DNA of 64,000 nt from Episyrphus balteatus (taxonomy: Eukaryota > Arthropoda > Insecta > Diptera > Syrphidae). Numbering within the stretch: position 1 is the first letter of the stretch; every line of letters begins with the position of its first letter. The stretch lies in the NCBI RefSeq assembly GCF_945859705.1, contig NC_079135.1:16990501-17054500 (forward strand), given 5' to 3'. A program made the position numbers and the translations under genes. Positions 12,809-24,305 of the stretch are shown here, piece after piece. The notes under the pieces were generated by a model. The model saw nothing but the letters and a program-made list of their open reading frames with translations, did not search any database and was not told the DNA's origin.

Positions 12809-13645
12809 TAGACTGATTCAAAAAAATTTTTTTTTTCTTTTGTTCAAAGCATTGTTGAAAATATTGTTGGAAATGACGAAAAAAAAATACTGTAAAAGTT
12901 TCAGCCCTTAAAGTTAACATTTAGTACCGCCGCATCGCAAATTTCTATTTCTCATACGATTTGTATGGGAAAGATTGTGTATTTGTGTTTAGAATTTTGT
13001 ATCTTTTTAATGGTTCATCCAAAAGGCTTGACAAAATCATTTTCTTTTATAAAATTGTCCGCTCTACAAAAAAGCTTTTATTAATTTTTTTGATTTACCC
13101 CCGCGTTTCGAAGTTATTCAACTTTAAAATATAAAAAGTAATTTTTTCTCATTTTTTTCCGATTTTTTGACGAAATTATTAGGTTTTTCAAAAAATTTGG
13201 CAAAATTTTCGAATATTTGTATTCTATGTTGTGTTTTGGTTCCACAGATCCTTTTATATAACTCTCAAACCCCTAATACTATCATATTAGATTTCTTCAA
13301 TAAATTCGAATTATTCATTTTTTCAACTAAAAATTATTTTAATTAATTTTTCGCGTCCGTTTTTTTAAAATTTTATAAATGCAATTTTGTAGAGCGTTCA
13401 ATTTTATACAAGAAAATGATTAAATCTAACCTTTTTGATGAACCATTAAAAAGATAAAAAATTCTAAACACAAATACACAATCTTTCCCATACAAATCGT
13501 ATGGGAAATAGAAATTTGCGATGCGGCGGTACTAAATGTTAACTTTAAGGGCTGAAACTTTTACAGTATTTTTTTTTCGTCATTTCCAACAATATTTTCA
13601 ACAATGCTTTGAACAAAAAAAAAAATTTTTTTTTGAATCAGTCTA
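12809..13645. mobile_element. hAT-like foldback element with perfect 8-bp duplication ATATTCAT
   Basis: ATATTCAT stands at 12801-12808 and again at 13646-13653. The element starts TAGACTGATTC and ends GAATCAGTCTA, with inverted arms of about 260 bp. The arms include CCGCCGCATCGCAAATTTCT and TTTCCCATACAAATCGTATG. An 8-bp duplication with a TAG-initial terminus fits the hAT superfamily. The 837 bp encode no transposase. An internal motif around GCTCTACAAAAAAG recurs in the element at 40628. Confidence 0.88.
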
Positions 13646-13665
13646 ATATTCATAGCTCCATAAAA

Positions 13666-13950
13666 TAGTGATGGGAACTATCGAATGATTTAAACTATCG
13701 AATAGTTCATTCATTCATTCATTTATTCATTCGAATAAAAACTATCGAATAAAAACTATCGAACAAACCATCGAATAAACTATGGAATAAAAACTATCGT
13801 ATAAAAAGACTATTCAAATGAAAAAAACTATTTGAATGAAAAAACTATCGTTTAAGAAAACTATTCGAATGAAAAAACTATCGAATAAGAATAATGTTCA
13901 AAAGAAAATACTATCAAATAAAAAAAACTATTTTAATGACAAATCTATCG
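13666..13950. repeat. Degenerate minisatellite based on ACTATCGAAT
   Basis: More than a dozen imperfect units combine ACTATCGAAT, AATAAAAACTATCGAA and ACTATTCGAATGAAAAA, spaced about 17-20 bp. A CATT-rich patch sits near 13705-13735. Non-coding. Confidence 0.7.
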
Positions 13951-16900
13951 TATAAATTGTTTATTTGTTTTTCGGTACTTAAACTTATAAATTTTAACCA
14001 TTAAAAAAAAAACTTAACATAATAAAAAAAAAGTCATTTATTTTCTTAAATATAGAAAAATTAATAAAGGCAAATTTTCGTCTTGCCTCGATAAATGCTA
14101 ATCTTTTTCAATCTCTTAAAATCCCATAATTGTAAGTAAATTTTCATAAATTTCTCTCAGTGTACCTTAAGCTCATAATTTACTAGCCACCCTCAAAAGA
14201 AAGAATCAATTTTTTTTTCTATATTAAACAATTTGTGATCATAGTTTATGCTTCACATGATTTTTCCCTATTTCCACCTCTCACATCCAAGTTATTTAGC
14301 CCATTTTGACTTTTCTCTACCCCCAAAAACTATTTTAGTGACCAACATTATTTATTAAATAATTAATTAATAATTAATAAACTCAACCCTTTCGGCTTAT
14401 GTCGGTCGTCGCTAGGGTGCCAACACATTTTAACATATCGCTTTTTCTTCCCTCGTCGACACTCTCCACTCCATACATTTCAACGATGGACGTTCTACAA
14501 CAGGACATGGCCAAAAGTGCCATCGTAGGACGATCGGGAGCCAGCAGCAGCCGGGAGGGCAAAACTTAATTATCCAGCTATTTATTACGGGATAATAATT
14601 AACACACTCGACTCATATTGTGTTAGAGCGAACAAGCGAGAGTGATGCAGTAAATCTTTGTGCCGCCTGACTCTGTCCTCCTCCGCCCCCCCCCCACGTT
14701 TTCTTCTGTCGAATGTATTTTCCCATTATGACTAAAATATATGTGTATGTGTGTGTTTGTATGTACAGTGTACACAGATGTGCGATTGTATGTTGCCAAC
14801 TTAAAAACTGCCTTAGTGCAAATGTCCCTGTTCCTCTGGCTTTTACTTGGCGAAAACGGATGCGCTGCATGAGCTGATGCAAGTGTGTAAAAGTGGTCAA
14901 TTTACAACGCTCTTGGACAAAGGACAAAATTATGGTTTTGCTTTTGCTATACAACACACAACCGAGGAGTCCTTATAGTTTAGGGTAAAGGGGGGATTGA
15001 TAAGGTACCTCTATATCAAGTGTGTGGGTGGGTGCTGGGTGGGTTTTTTTTTTTTTGGTGTTTGTGCGTTTATATGCATGTCGTCGTCCGGATGAACAAT
15101 TTGTTGGCATCCTTTTTTACTAAAGGACACTTGATGTATTGCAATATTGCAAGCCAGGGTTCTAAATTTGCTTTATTATTGTATTAGCCAGCATCAGCTT
15201 TGGATTTTAGCTTAAACACAAAGAGATTCACCTCTCTCTCTCTCTCTCTCTCTCATTCCAAAGAAGCTATGTCCTATATCGGTTTTGATGTTATATCGCC
15301 TCCCATCGGTCGTCGTTGTCGTCGGATGGTGGCTCTTGGCCGATTATGTCCTGAAGAGAATGTGGTTACTTTTCGATTCCAGCCCAGGTTTATGTTTATA
15401 GATATCTCGGCTGATTGGCTTCGTAATTTATTGACCGATGAAGCAAGCAAGCCTCTTTTCCAATCCACATTCACACACGCACAGAGTATTTCTGGCCCGA
15501 TATTGAGTGTGGGTGCTTGGCTAGCAGAGAGAGCACCTTATTGCCAAGCAATAAATCTTTGAACTCGTTGTAAATGGTTGAACATATTACTGTTGTGTCG
15601 GTCATGAAAATTTGAGGATTGACTTTGGTTTTATTTGCTGAAAGGTTTACAACAACAAGAACAACAAAAAAAAACTTACTCATGGTGAATCTAGCCGCAG
15701 GTGGCTTTACGTCAAAACTATTAGCAAAAAAAAAGTAGGCAGGTCTAGGATATGACCCAAATAAACTTGCGAGTGTGTGTACCAAAAGAATGATTCATGG
15801 AAAAGGATTTTCTTGTGATTCTCATAGGAAGTAAGCTTACAGTTATGTATTTGATAAAATACTCACGTTTGGTTCAAGTGTTTTTAAAGAATATAAACAT
15901 TGTGTTTACATGACAGATGGTTATAAGTTGGGTATGATTGTGCTAAAAAAAAGATGTACCTACTCTTTTATCATCATTTGTTATATTTCGTTTAAATAAA
16001 CTTTGGATAATAAGGAGATTTTGTTTTTTATTGTTAAGGGGGTCAATATTATGCCGAAAGCTAAAATCTTCGATGAGGATGATTTTTTTCGACTTGTATA
16101 ACTTATTTGTATACATTTGGTCAAGTACAAAGAATTGCGCTGATGAAGACTTTCAAATAAAAAAGGTCAGACAAAGGACAAACAACGTTTGAAAGGTTTT
16201 GCAAACTGTAAAATGTAAACATAGAATACAGAAGGTGTTAACACGTGTCGTTGTTGATGGAAGTATCGATTACACAGGTCAAGACGAAATTTGTGCTTGG
16301 GTTGTGACTATGAAATTATTATAGATAGGTAATATTGATACTCATCTGGAAAATATTTTTTTTTTTTTAATTTGCTTTTGAAGTCAACAGAGCAATTTCC
16401 AGTATTCAAGTAAATCTGTCTTTTACAGAAATTGTCGTGCGTAATTTTGGCAAAATCTCGAGAACGTCTTAACTGATTTGGCTGATTTTTGTTTTGTTTT
16501 CTTCATTTGAATGCTGTTTTCATATTCATATTCAGAAAAAATAAAAAAAAGAGGAAATTTAAGAAGAAAAAAGAAAAATTATATCAAAATTTTCGTTTTG
16601 TTCGAATTTTTGTCAAATGGGAGCTGGAGGCATTATTTGATACCTTTTATTTTCAATATTTATGGTAAAAGTAATTCACTCTGATGGTATTTATTATTTA
16701 TGATACAAAAATAACTGCTTACAAAAATTGAATTTAAGTCTATTTAGAGTTTTCGGAATGGCTTCAAACTTTCTGGGTAGCTCCGCTGATATATTTTCTA
16801 AAAAATGGCATTCAAAAGTAATTTTCGAAAAAAAGTGGAGTTACGAGGTTTATTTATGAGACCGACGATATACAAGTTGTCTAAAAACGAATGGATCAAA

Positions 16901-18082
16901 CGAAATGTGCTGATAGGCCAACATAAGATCTCTCAGAAATTGGTAACTTGTTCATCCCAAATCCTTACGGTTTTCGATAAAATATGCAGTTCTTGTGAAA
17001 TTTCGAAAAATCCCTACTTTGCAACAGTATTCCATAATTGATTTTTGTTTCTTACGATTCTTTCGCTTAAACATTGCCTAACAATAAGAAACAAACAATT
17101 AATTAATACAAATATTTTTTATTTCATACGCCATTTTTCTGCAAATTAATTAACAGTTCCAAGCTTCTATAAAAACTCAATTTCTTACGTTTATTTCAGA
17201 GCAACAAGACGAAAAAAATTTGTATTGTGTGGCTCTGGTATTTTTAAAACTTGTCCTGGTATTGCAGTTTTCAAAAAAAAGTATAAAAGTTTCCAAAGTT
17301 GAAGTTAGATAAAAAATATTACAATTTGAACTCAACAAAACAGGGTTTTTCAGAGCAAAAATACCTTTGTATTCATCATAACTTTTTTCTTATAAAAATT
17401 TTCTTTATACATTTTATACCTTAACAGTTTTTTTTGTACAATGCACGGTTCTTGCACTATAGCCTATAGGATAGCTCATAAAACTGGAGTTAGGCTCACA
17501 GGGTATGAAAATTTTATTTTTGCTCCCAACCCTACAAAAGAAAATCTTAGGACGGGAAAGGGTGATTATCTATTGTTTTGGTTTATCATGAACGCAAAAA
17601 GTGCAAATTAAATCCAAGCACAAAAAATATTTTTATTTTTGTCGACCTGTGTTATGTAACCTTTTAAAAAATATGTAGTCAGTCTTCAAAAAAAAAAAAA
17701 AAAAAATATTTAACCTCAAACCCAACTTTGAAATAAAAATTCCAAAATTTTTGTTTCTTAAATTCAGAGTTTAATATCTTTACAATATTAAGAATTTTTT
17801 TTATGTGATTTTGCGATTTTCGTTTAAAATTTTAATCTTTTTTATGTGTTTCCCAAATTCCAAGATTTAAAAAAAAGCTGCAAGATCTCAATGAAATAAT
17901 GATATAACGATTTATAGAACCAGCGAAAAAAAGTTCGTGTGATACTCTTTTTAATTTTTTTTTTGTTTGAATTTTGCCGATTTCCAAGGCCTGTGTCACA
18001 TTTTTTTTCAAAGGCCAAAAATATATCATATACATTTTTAAAAATTTATTTCATGGGCGGTAAAACATCAAATTAAATGAAT
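13951..18082. other. Non-coding, partly single-copy-looking interval
   Basis: The 14.3-15.8 kb part is GC-richer and carries microsatellites: TG-rich near 14745-14765 and a TC run at 15233-15254. It looks like host regulatory or intronic sequence. A 120-codon open frame at 15200-15562 begins with TTG and shows no domain. The rest (about 15.8-18.1 kb) is AT-rich with no supportable gene. Confidence 0.45.
15026..15043 (+). other. Potential G-quadruplex motif
   Basis: Four runs of three guanines (15026-15028, 15030-15032, 15037-15039, 15041-15043) are separated by loops of 1, 4 and 1 bases. This matches the canonical intramolecular quadruplex pattern. Function unknown. Confidence 0.55.
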
Positions 18083-18090
18083 ATACACAT

Positions 18091-18245
18091 GAGGGTGGTC
18101 CTTAGGAAAAAAAAAATTGGGGACACCCCCTTGATTGGTTCCAAATAAAAAAAAAAGGCCTTAATTTTTTCAAATTTTTATTCCTAACCCTTCCTGATCC
18201 TATTTCATACAGAAGTTTGAAAAATTTAAAATAATAACCACCCTA
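18091..18245. mobile_element. Short hAT-like MITE with perfect 8-bp duplication ATACACAT
   Basis: ATACACAT at 18083-18090 recurs at 18246-18253. The ends are GAGGGTGGTC (first base probably mutated from T) and AACCACCCTA. The 155-bp body is non-coding and related in wording to sequence near 23270-23345, where another CACCCTA end is seen without its partner. Confidence 0.8.
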
Positions 18246-18740
18246 ATACACATATTTAAATTTTGAACAATTTCAATTCGAATATCTTGAAAAACTGAAA
18301 TGATTTATAAAGGCGTATAACAGTACCTATCTATTTAATATGAATAAATCTGGCCTTAGTCTTTAGACCCAGCAATAAGATTTTTCCTTAGCAATTCTTC
18401 AATCGATTGACTTCGTTCTAATTGGTACTCTTTTTAATAATTTTAATTAAATCCGAAAAACTTCATACATTTCCCAAAGCATATACAATGTAAATATAAA
18501 TCCGGTCAACCCATTTCCCAATAGATTTTTAAACAAGGTATTTTAAAAATATTTTAATAATTAACAACAATAATTTTTTGATATTGGTACAAATTCCACT
18601 GAACCATTGAAAACATGTAGAAAATTAACCTAAAAAAGAAGCTATAAATTCAAAGAAAAAGGAGATAAAATAAAAAAAAAAAAGAATTTAAAAAATAATT
18701 TGAAACGAATTTAAAAATAAAACACGTTGAAAAAAAAGTT

Positions 18741-19562
18741 CACTATGACGTATACGTACTTTTTTATGTTGTTATTAAAATTTCGATTTTTCACTTCAGA
18801 ATCTTTGTTGTTGTAAGATAGATATAAGAACATTCAATATTTTAAGTTTAAAATATATATGCATATGAAATACTTAAAATCAACTCTAAATTTTTTAATT
18901 AACCCTCTGTAGGCACACCCCTTTTTTGCGAATTTGGTTCATACTTTTTCATGTCGCTAGAACTTTTTTCGGTCTCACTATTTTATAGAGAATCAAATAT
19001 GAAATTGATGTAGAATTTTCCGAGGAATTCGAATATTGTATTCACAATCCCAGAAAAATATATTTTCACATTTATAAAGAAACTTTTTTGTGACCTTTTC
19101 TGTTTTTGTCCTGATAAATTCGCACTCGTGTGCCGACAAAGGGTTAAATACGAGTTATATCTTACACACAATTACATTCTTTCAGACAAATCTAATCTAG
19201 TTCTCAATCTTATTTAATTAGATTAACAAAAAAAATTTCATTTTAAAAAGTGATGAAGATTAAATGAAGCCTTCTTTTGTAAACATAGCAACAATATAAT
19301 TTCCTTTCAAATGGTTGGATTTCATTCTGCTCATTTTTCTTGGAAATAAAATATAATTAAGTTTAACACATTTATTTTATATTAATTCTCAGAATTTAAA
19401 AATTATCTTGCAAAACGTACCCTTAGCAAATCACAATGCACTTGCTTTAGAAATTCATTTTCGCATCATTAAAATAGTATAAGAAAATGAAAAATTAAGT
19501 CTTAAGCTTAAATCAGTTTCACACAAGTAATATGATTTTTTTAGTACGTATACGCCACAGTG
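18741..19562. mobile_element. Candidate TIR element, CACTGTGGCGTATACGTACT-type ends
   Basis: The left end CACTATGACGTATACGTACT (18741-18760) and right end AGTACGTATACGCCACAGTG (19543-19562) are inverted copies with two or three mismatches. They enclose 820 bp of AT-rich sequence, including the nested TTAA element at 18903. No target duplication is evident. The right-end 20-mer occurs again, exactly, at 46854-46873. Confidence 0.5.
18903..19143. mobile_element. piggyBac-like MITE with TTAA duplication
   Basis: Flanked by TTAA at 18899-18902 and 19144-19147. The termini are CCCTCTGTAGGCACACC and its imperfect inverse ending GTGTGCCGACAAAGGG. TTAA targets with CCC/GGG ends are characteristic of piggyBac. 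The 241-bp body is non-coding. Confidence 0.75.
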
Positions 19563-22002
19563 TACATTAAAAAAAAAAACATTTTAAAAAATACCACGAA
19601 ATTTTATTCTGAATCAAAACAATATGAAAAAGAAATAAACAAAATCATTTCACAAAATACAAACAAAAAAAAAACTACATTCAAAAAGTAACTAAATGAT
19701 TTAAGAATGATTTTAAAAGCCCTCATCTTCTATCCTCTTTATGCATCATCATTTCCTTTATGCTATTCTAAATTTGTGTCTCACATTAGTCGCACGAATA
19801 AAGGGCGAATATACAAGTGTTTTGTTTTTGTTTCAAACTATTCCGCAAGGTTTTTTTTCGTTTTTTATTTTGTTTTGCAAGTACTTTGCTTTTGCATTCT
19901 ACTCCTTCCTACACCAACATGTCTAATTTTTATTTTACTTTTTTTTTTCTGTATAAGAGATAAGACTTGTCTCTCCCAAAAAACCGATGAAAGGGGGGAC
20001 TTAACAGTGCTTTGCAGAAAAACAGCAACTATTCAAACATGTTTGAAGTTCGAAGACTCCATCAAACCAAAGCTTTCTGCAAAGGGAACGGCTCATGCAG
20101 AGAGAGAGAGAGAGAAAATGAGCAGAGAGAAAGGACAGCAACTTTTTTTTAACCTCAAATTTAGCAGAAGCAAAAGCAAATAAATTTGATAATTATAACC
20201 AGACTCAAGCAGAGTAAAAGAGACACCGCGAAAGGCAGACAACGAACAAACGGTGCGATATGTGGGTGATTGTCCTTTGCTTGATGTTTCAAACAAAATG
20301 TGCCAAAAAGCTTGTCCAAATGCTGTGCGACTCAGTACAGATAGATGTGTGTCGTTCGGCTTTTTTGTTTCGTGTCGTCTTCATCCTTTTTAAAACCAAA
20401 CCAAACCAAACCGAACCGAACCACATTTCGTGGGTTATGCTAGGTGGAGAGCTTTTTCCCTTCTTTTTTTTCAGTACGATTGTTGTTGGTCCTTTCTCAT
20501 TGTTGTCGTCGTTGTCGACTGGCAGCACAGTAGTGCACTTCGTCGTCCTGTTTTTGGGGTTATCTGCTCTTCTGTGTTTGTTTGATTTTTTTATTTTTAT
20601 TTTTCGGGTGTTGTCGCTGCCTTTTATCGTTGGGTTTTTCTTCTTTTCCTTGTTTTTTACTGTTTTTTTTTTTTTTGGAGTTCTTCCTCATCGTCATCGT
20701 CGTCGTATAGTCCTTTTGTTGTTTTTTTTTTCGTATTATTCGTCTGTCTGAACTGAAATTTCTACTGCACAGCAGAGAAAAGAGAATTGGAGGCATATAA
20801 AGTGTGTGTACTAGAGTAGCGCCCCGAATGAATGGCATTTCATTTCCCTCAGCTGCATTTAACCTACACGAATGCACAAGCCATTATTATAACTATACAT
20901 AGGCACATTCTAGGCGCACAACGAACAAGACGATAAACAGAACAGTATGAGAGGAACATCCTGTGTATATACTTATGGCACATTCATACACACATTTATA
21001 TAATTTAATTTTTTAATGAAAACGAAAAAAAAAAAATAAAAATTGAAAGCTCATTAGCGATCCCCAAAGGATGATGCTCTGCTTGCTCTGATGCTATATT
21101 GCAAGTTGCTGATTTTGCAAGTTACTCTATGAAACGTTTACTGTTACTCTTATTATTTTTATTTTATTTCCTCATTTTTTTGACCGAAAGAAAATTGTCC
21201 GTTCGACCGGGCCAGTGTGTTATTCTTTTTTGCTTTTAATATTGGTACAGATACCATAATTTCATAAAAAAAACAAAAATAAATAAATCTTTAATAATGT
21301 TATATTGGGTCTTAAAAAAATTTTCGATTGTCAGTAGGACTTTTTATTATTTAAATTTTATTGTCAACGTTTTCTAAAAAAAGGATGTAAATTAGTTATA
21401 TTTGTAAAAAACAACATATTTTCTATAAAATTTATAATAGCTTTGCAGTCCAACAATTTTGGGTATTTTAGTTTTCTTCTTACCTATAAAAGTGTTTTGT
21501 GAAGGTGCCCGGTGGCGTATGCGTAACATTTTTTTTGTTTGAAAAAAATATTTGAGATCAATAAATTTTAGTTTGTTTTCAGAAAACTGTTAGGCAAAAT
21601 TGTTTTCCAACAAATTGAGGAGAAAGACAAATTGTTTCAATTACTTACATCAGAATTTCTTTTGAAAATATGTAGTTAAATAAATTATCATGAGACATGT
21701 TGATTTTATATTTTTACATTTAATCTACAGATTAAAAAATAATCTTCTTCTTAGTGAATGAATGGAAGTTAAAAATTGTTTTTTTTTTGTATGGGTTATT
21801 TCATTAAGAAGATATAGTTTTTTGTATCATTGATTTCTTAGAAAAATATTGCATATTTCATTAAGCCACTTCGTGTAGTGGTTTGCTATTCGGTAGGTAT
21901 AAGGGAACAAGGACTATTCCAAATTTTTTATAAAATCGGCGTGTCTTCGGTCAAATTGTAACACTTTAAAATTAATATTCTTCCCGAAATTTAATGAAAA
22001 TT
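19148..22002. other. Non-coding interval with host-like microsatellite-rich core
   Basis: About 19.7-21.2 kb is GC-richer, with a GA run near 20099-20115, an AACC/AACCG repeat near 20395-20425 and polyT-rich tracts. The open frames there (158 and 163 codons) are low complexity. It resembles a regulatory or untranslated region, but no exon can be defended. The remainder is AT-rich. Confidence 0.45.
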
Positions 22003-22912
22003 ATGGAAACATTTTTTGACGTGATAACGTCTTATAAATCGATGAACCATGGCAGCCACCACAAAAAAGTGACGCCATTTTCTAGCGTTACACTGTCGCA
22101 CTTTCGCAGTGCGGCAAAAATTTAAATTCAAAATTAAAAATAAACTATTAGAGATACAAAAATCTTCTAAAGCTTATTTGAAAGATAATAATCTAAGGCC
22201 TAATCCAAATGAAGGATTTTTAAAAATACCGTCATTTAATAGGGTAAACAGGGGTAAAACGGAAAGATGAAATTTGCGCTAAAATCTTAACGCGTGGTCG
22301 TAGAGAGTTGATTCTTTTTGTTATAGATAGAGGAGACTGATTTAAGGATAACTGCATTTAAGAAAAAAAATTCTAAAAAATTCTGGAACTCCGCTATAAC
22401 GTTTTGTTTGAACGTTGATCAGGTGTTGTGGGTATGACAAAATGTTGATTATGGGTAGGGGAAATTTTTTTTGACAATTCTAAAGGTGCCAGGTGAAAGA
22501 TAAGGGAAAAAAAAATTAGGAGTCTCATACGGATTTTTTTCCAACACTCTGCGTTTCGAAATATGAATTTTTGAAAAAAACCTACTTTTTTAGGGGTATT
22601 TTTGGGTAGTTTTTGATTATTAGCTTTTTTTTGGAGCGTTCAAAAAATCTCAAGTTATATGGGACATGTAGGGCTGATAAATGCGCATGTACAAAAAATT
22701 GGAATCGTTAAAAGAGTTTTGACTGAATACGGAGAAAAATAAGTTTTTAAAAAACAGGTTTTTTTTTTGCCGTTTTTAACCGATTTTCATCATTTTTTTT
22801 TACTTTTTTTTCTTTAATAGATAGAAGAATATTAGATAAAGAGTAATGACAGACCATGACTACGACTATATGTGTGCGAAATTTCAATCATTTTCGTCAA
22901 CACAATAGAAAT
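22003..22912 (+). repeat. Dispersed repeat family A, copy 2
   Basis: Direct-orientation relative of 1398-2166 (see that entry). This copy is longer in the middle, containing about 120 bp around ACGCGTGGTCGTAGAGAG that copy 1 lacks. No ORF or termini. Confidence 0.8.
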
Positions 22913-24029
22913 TTAAAAAATTAAAATTTTTGATTTATACACAAATTTTTGAATGCAATATTTGAAAAGAATTAAAAACCAATAAAACTGCATTTAAAAT
23001 TATATGATAGGTAAAAGCAAAAACTACGAAAACAGCTAATAATTTCAAAAACCGAAATAAAATATAAAAATTTTTTTTTGAATGTAATCTTTTAAAGGAA
23101 CTATTTTCCAACCAGAATCAACAAACATTTTAAAAATAGATAATTTAACTCGAGAGAAAAAAAATTTTATGTATGAGTTAAAAATTTCCCATACAAATTT
23201 GTATTAGGAAAGTATGACCTTAGAGGCACGGGTTAATGACCTCTAAAAAATTTTTTTTTGCTAAATTTCCCTTATTTAGGCCCTAAACTTTCGATCTGGG
23301 GGTGTCTCCCCCGAAAACATCACTTTAGGAAATAACGGACACCCTAATGTACATATTTCTTTAAATATTAAATTACAATTAAACATTTTTCAGAAAAATA
23401 GATTTTTTCATATTTTGTGAATAGATCTTTGAAAAACAAAAAACAAAAAAAATAGACTGACAACTATTGAAAACCACGATTAATAATATTTGAACTCTGT
23501 TTAGTCCATTTTTTATAAAATTTTTCAAAAAAAGTTGGTACGTTAATTTTCAGAAAATATAAATAAATACCAACTACAAAACGAAATTTAAAAAAAAAAA
23601 CTCATCAACCGCTCTTTTTAAAAAATTGGTTAAAAAATGTTTGTACCTATTATATTTTTAAAAAATCCAAAAAGTGTTTTTTTGAAAAATTTTGCAAAGT
23701 TATTTAACTACAGGTATTTTCATACTTTCTGTATAAAAATGTTCTTTCAAATGTCGCAGGCAGGCAAAAGTAACATTTTATTTGCAACTTTACACACAAA
23801 AATTATTGTCAAAACCACGTTTGAAAAATGTAAGCCCCACATTTGTAATTTTTTTTTAATTTGATGGTTTTCAGACTTAACTTTTGAAAAATGAGAGTTT
23901 TCGATACTGTTCGTAAAATATATGTAATTTTGTTTGAAAGATATATTTTTGAATTCATTTTGCGAATTTTTTTTTGAAAGTAAGTTTTTCGAAAACGTGT
24001 GTTTACGTGTGTTTTGAACTCACATTAGT
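22913..24029. other. AT-rich interval, no gene seen
   Basis: No coding signal. A hAT-like right end (GGACACCCTA, ending near 23345) is visible without a partner. Confidence 0.45.
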
Positions 24030-24305
24030 TATTGATTTATTTTTTTAGATTAGATTAGATTAGAATTGATTTTATTCATAATAATTAATAAAATTAATAT
24101 AACATTTTAATATAAAACAAAATCATTTAGACATGGCTATCTGCCGTCTGCCGAATTGACTATTTATATACTTTTACAATATTATTTATTTTTTACATTT
24201 AACTTTTAATTTTACAATTAGCTATTTTTAATTTATTTTATTTATCTATTTTTTTTTTTTTTATTAACAATTATCACATAATAATAAGAAAAAAAAAGTG
24301 ATTCA

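Noticed and set aside
15200..15562. 120-codon open frame, with an internal ATG at about 15269
   Set aside because: Begins with TTG next to a TC microsatellite, shows no known domain, and a comparable frame exists on the opposite strand.
19707..20751. ORFs of 158 and 163 codons
   Set aside because: Low-complexity Phe/Leu-rich translations of polyT tracts with comparable open frames on the other strand.
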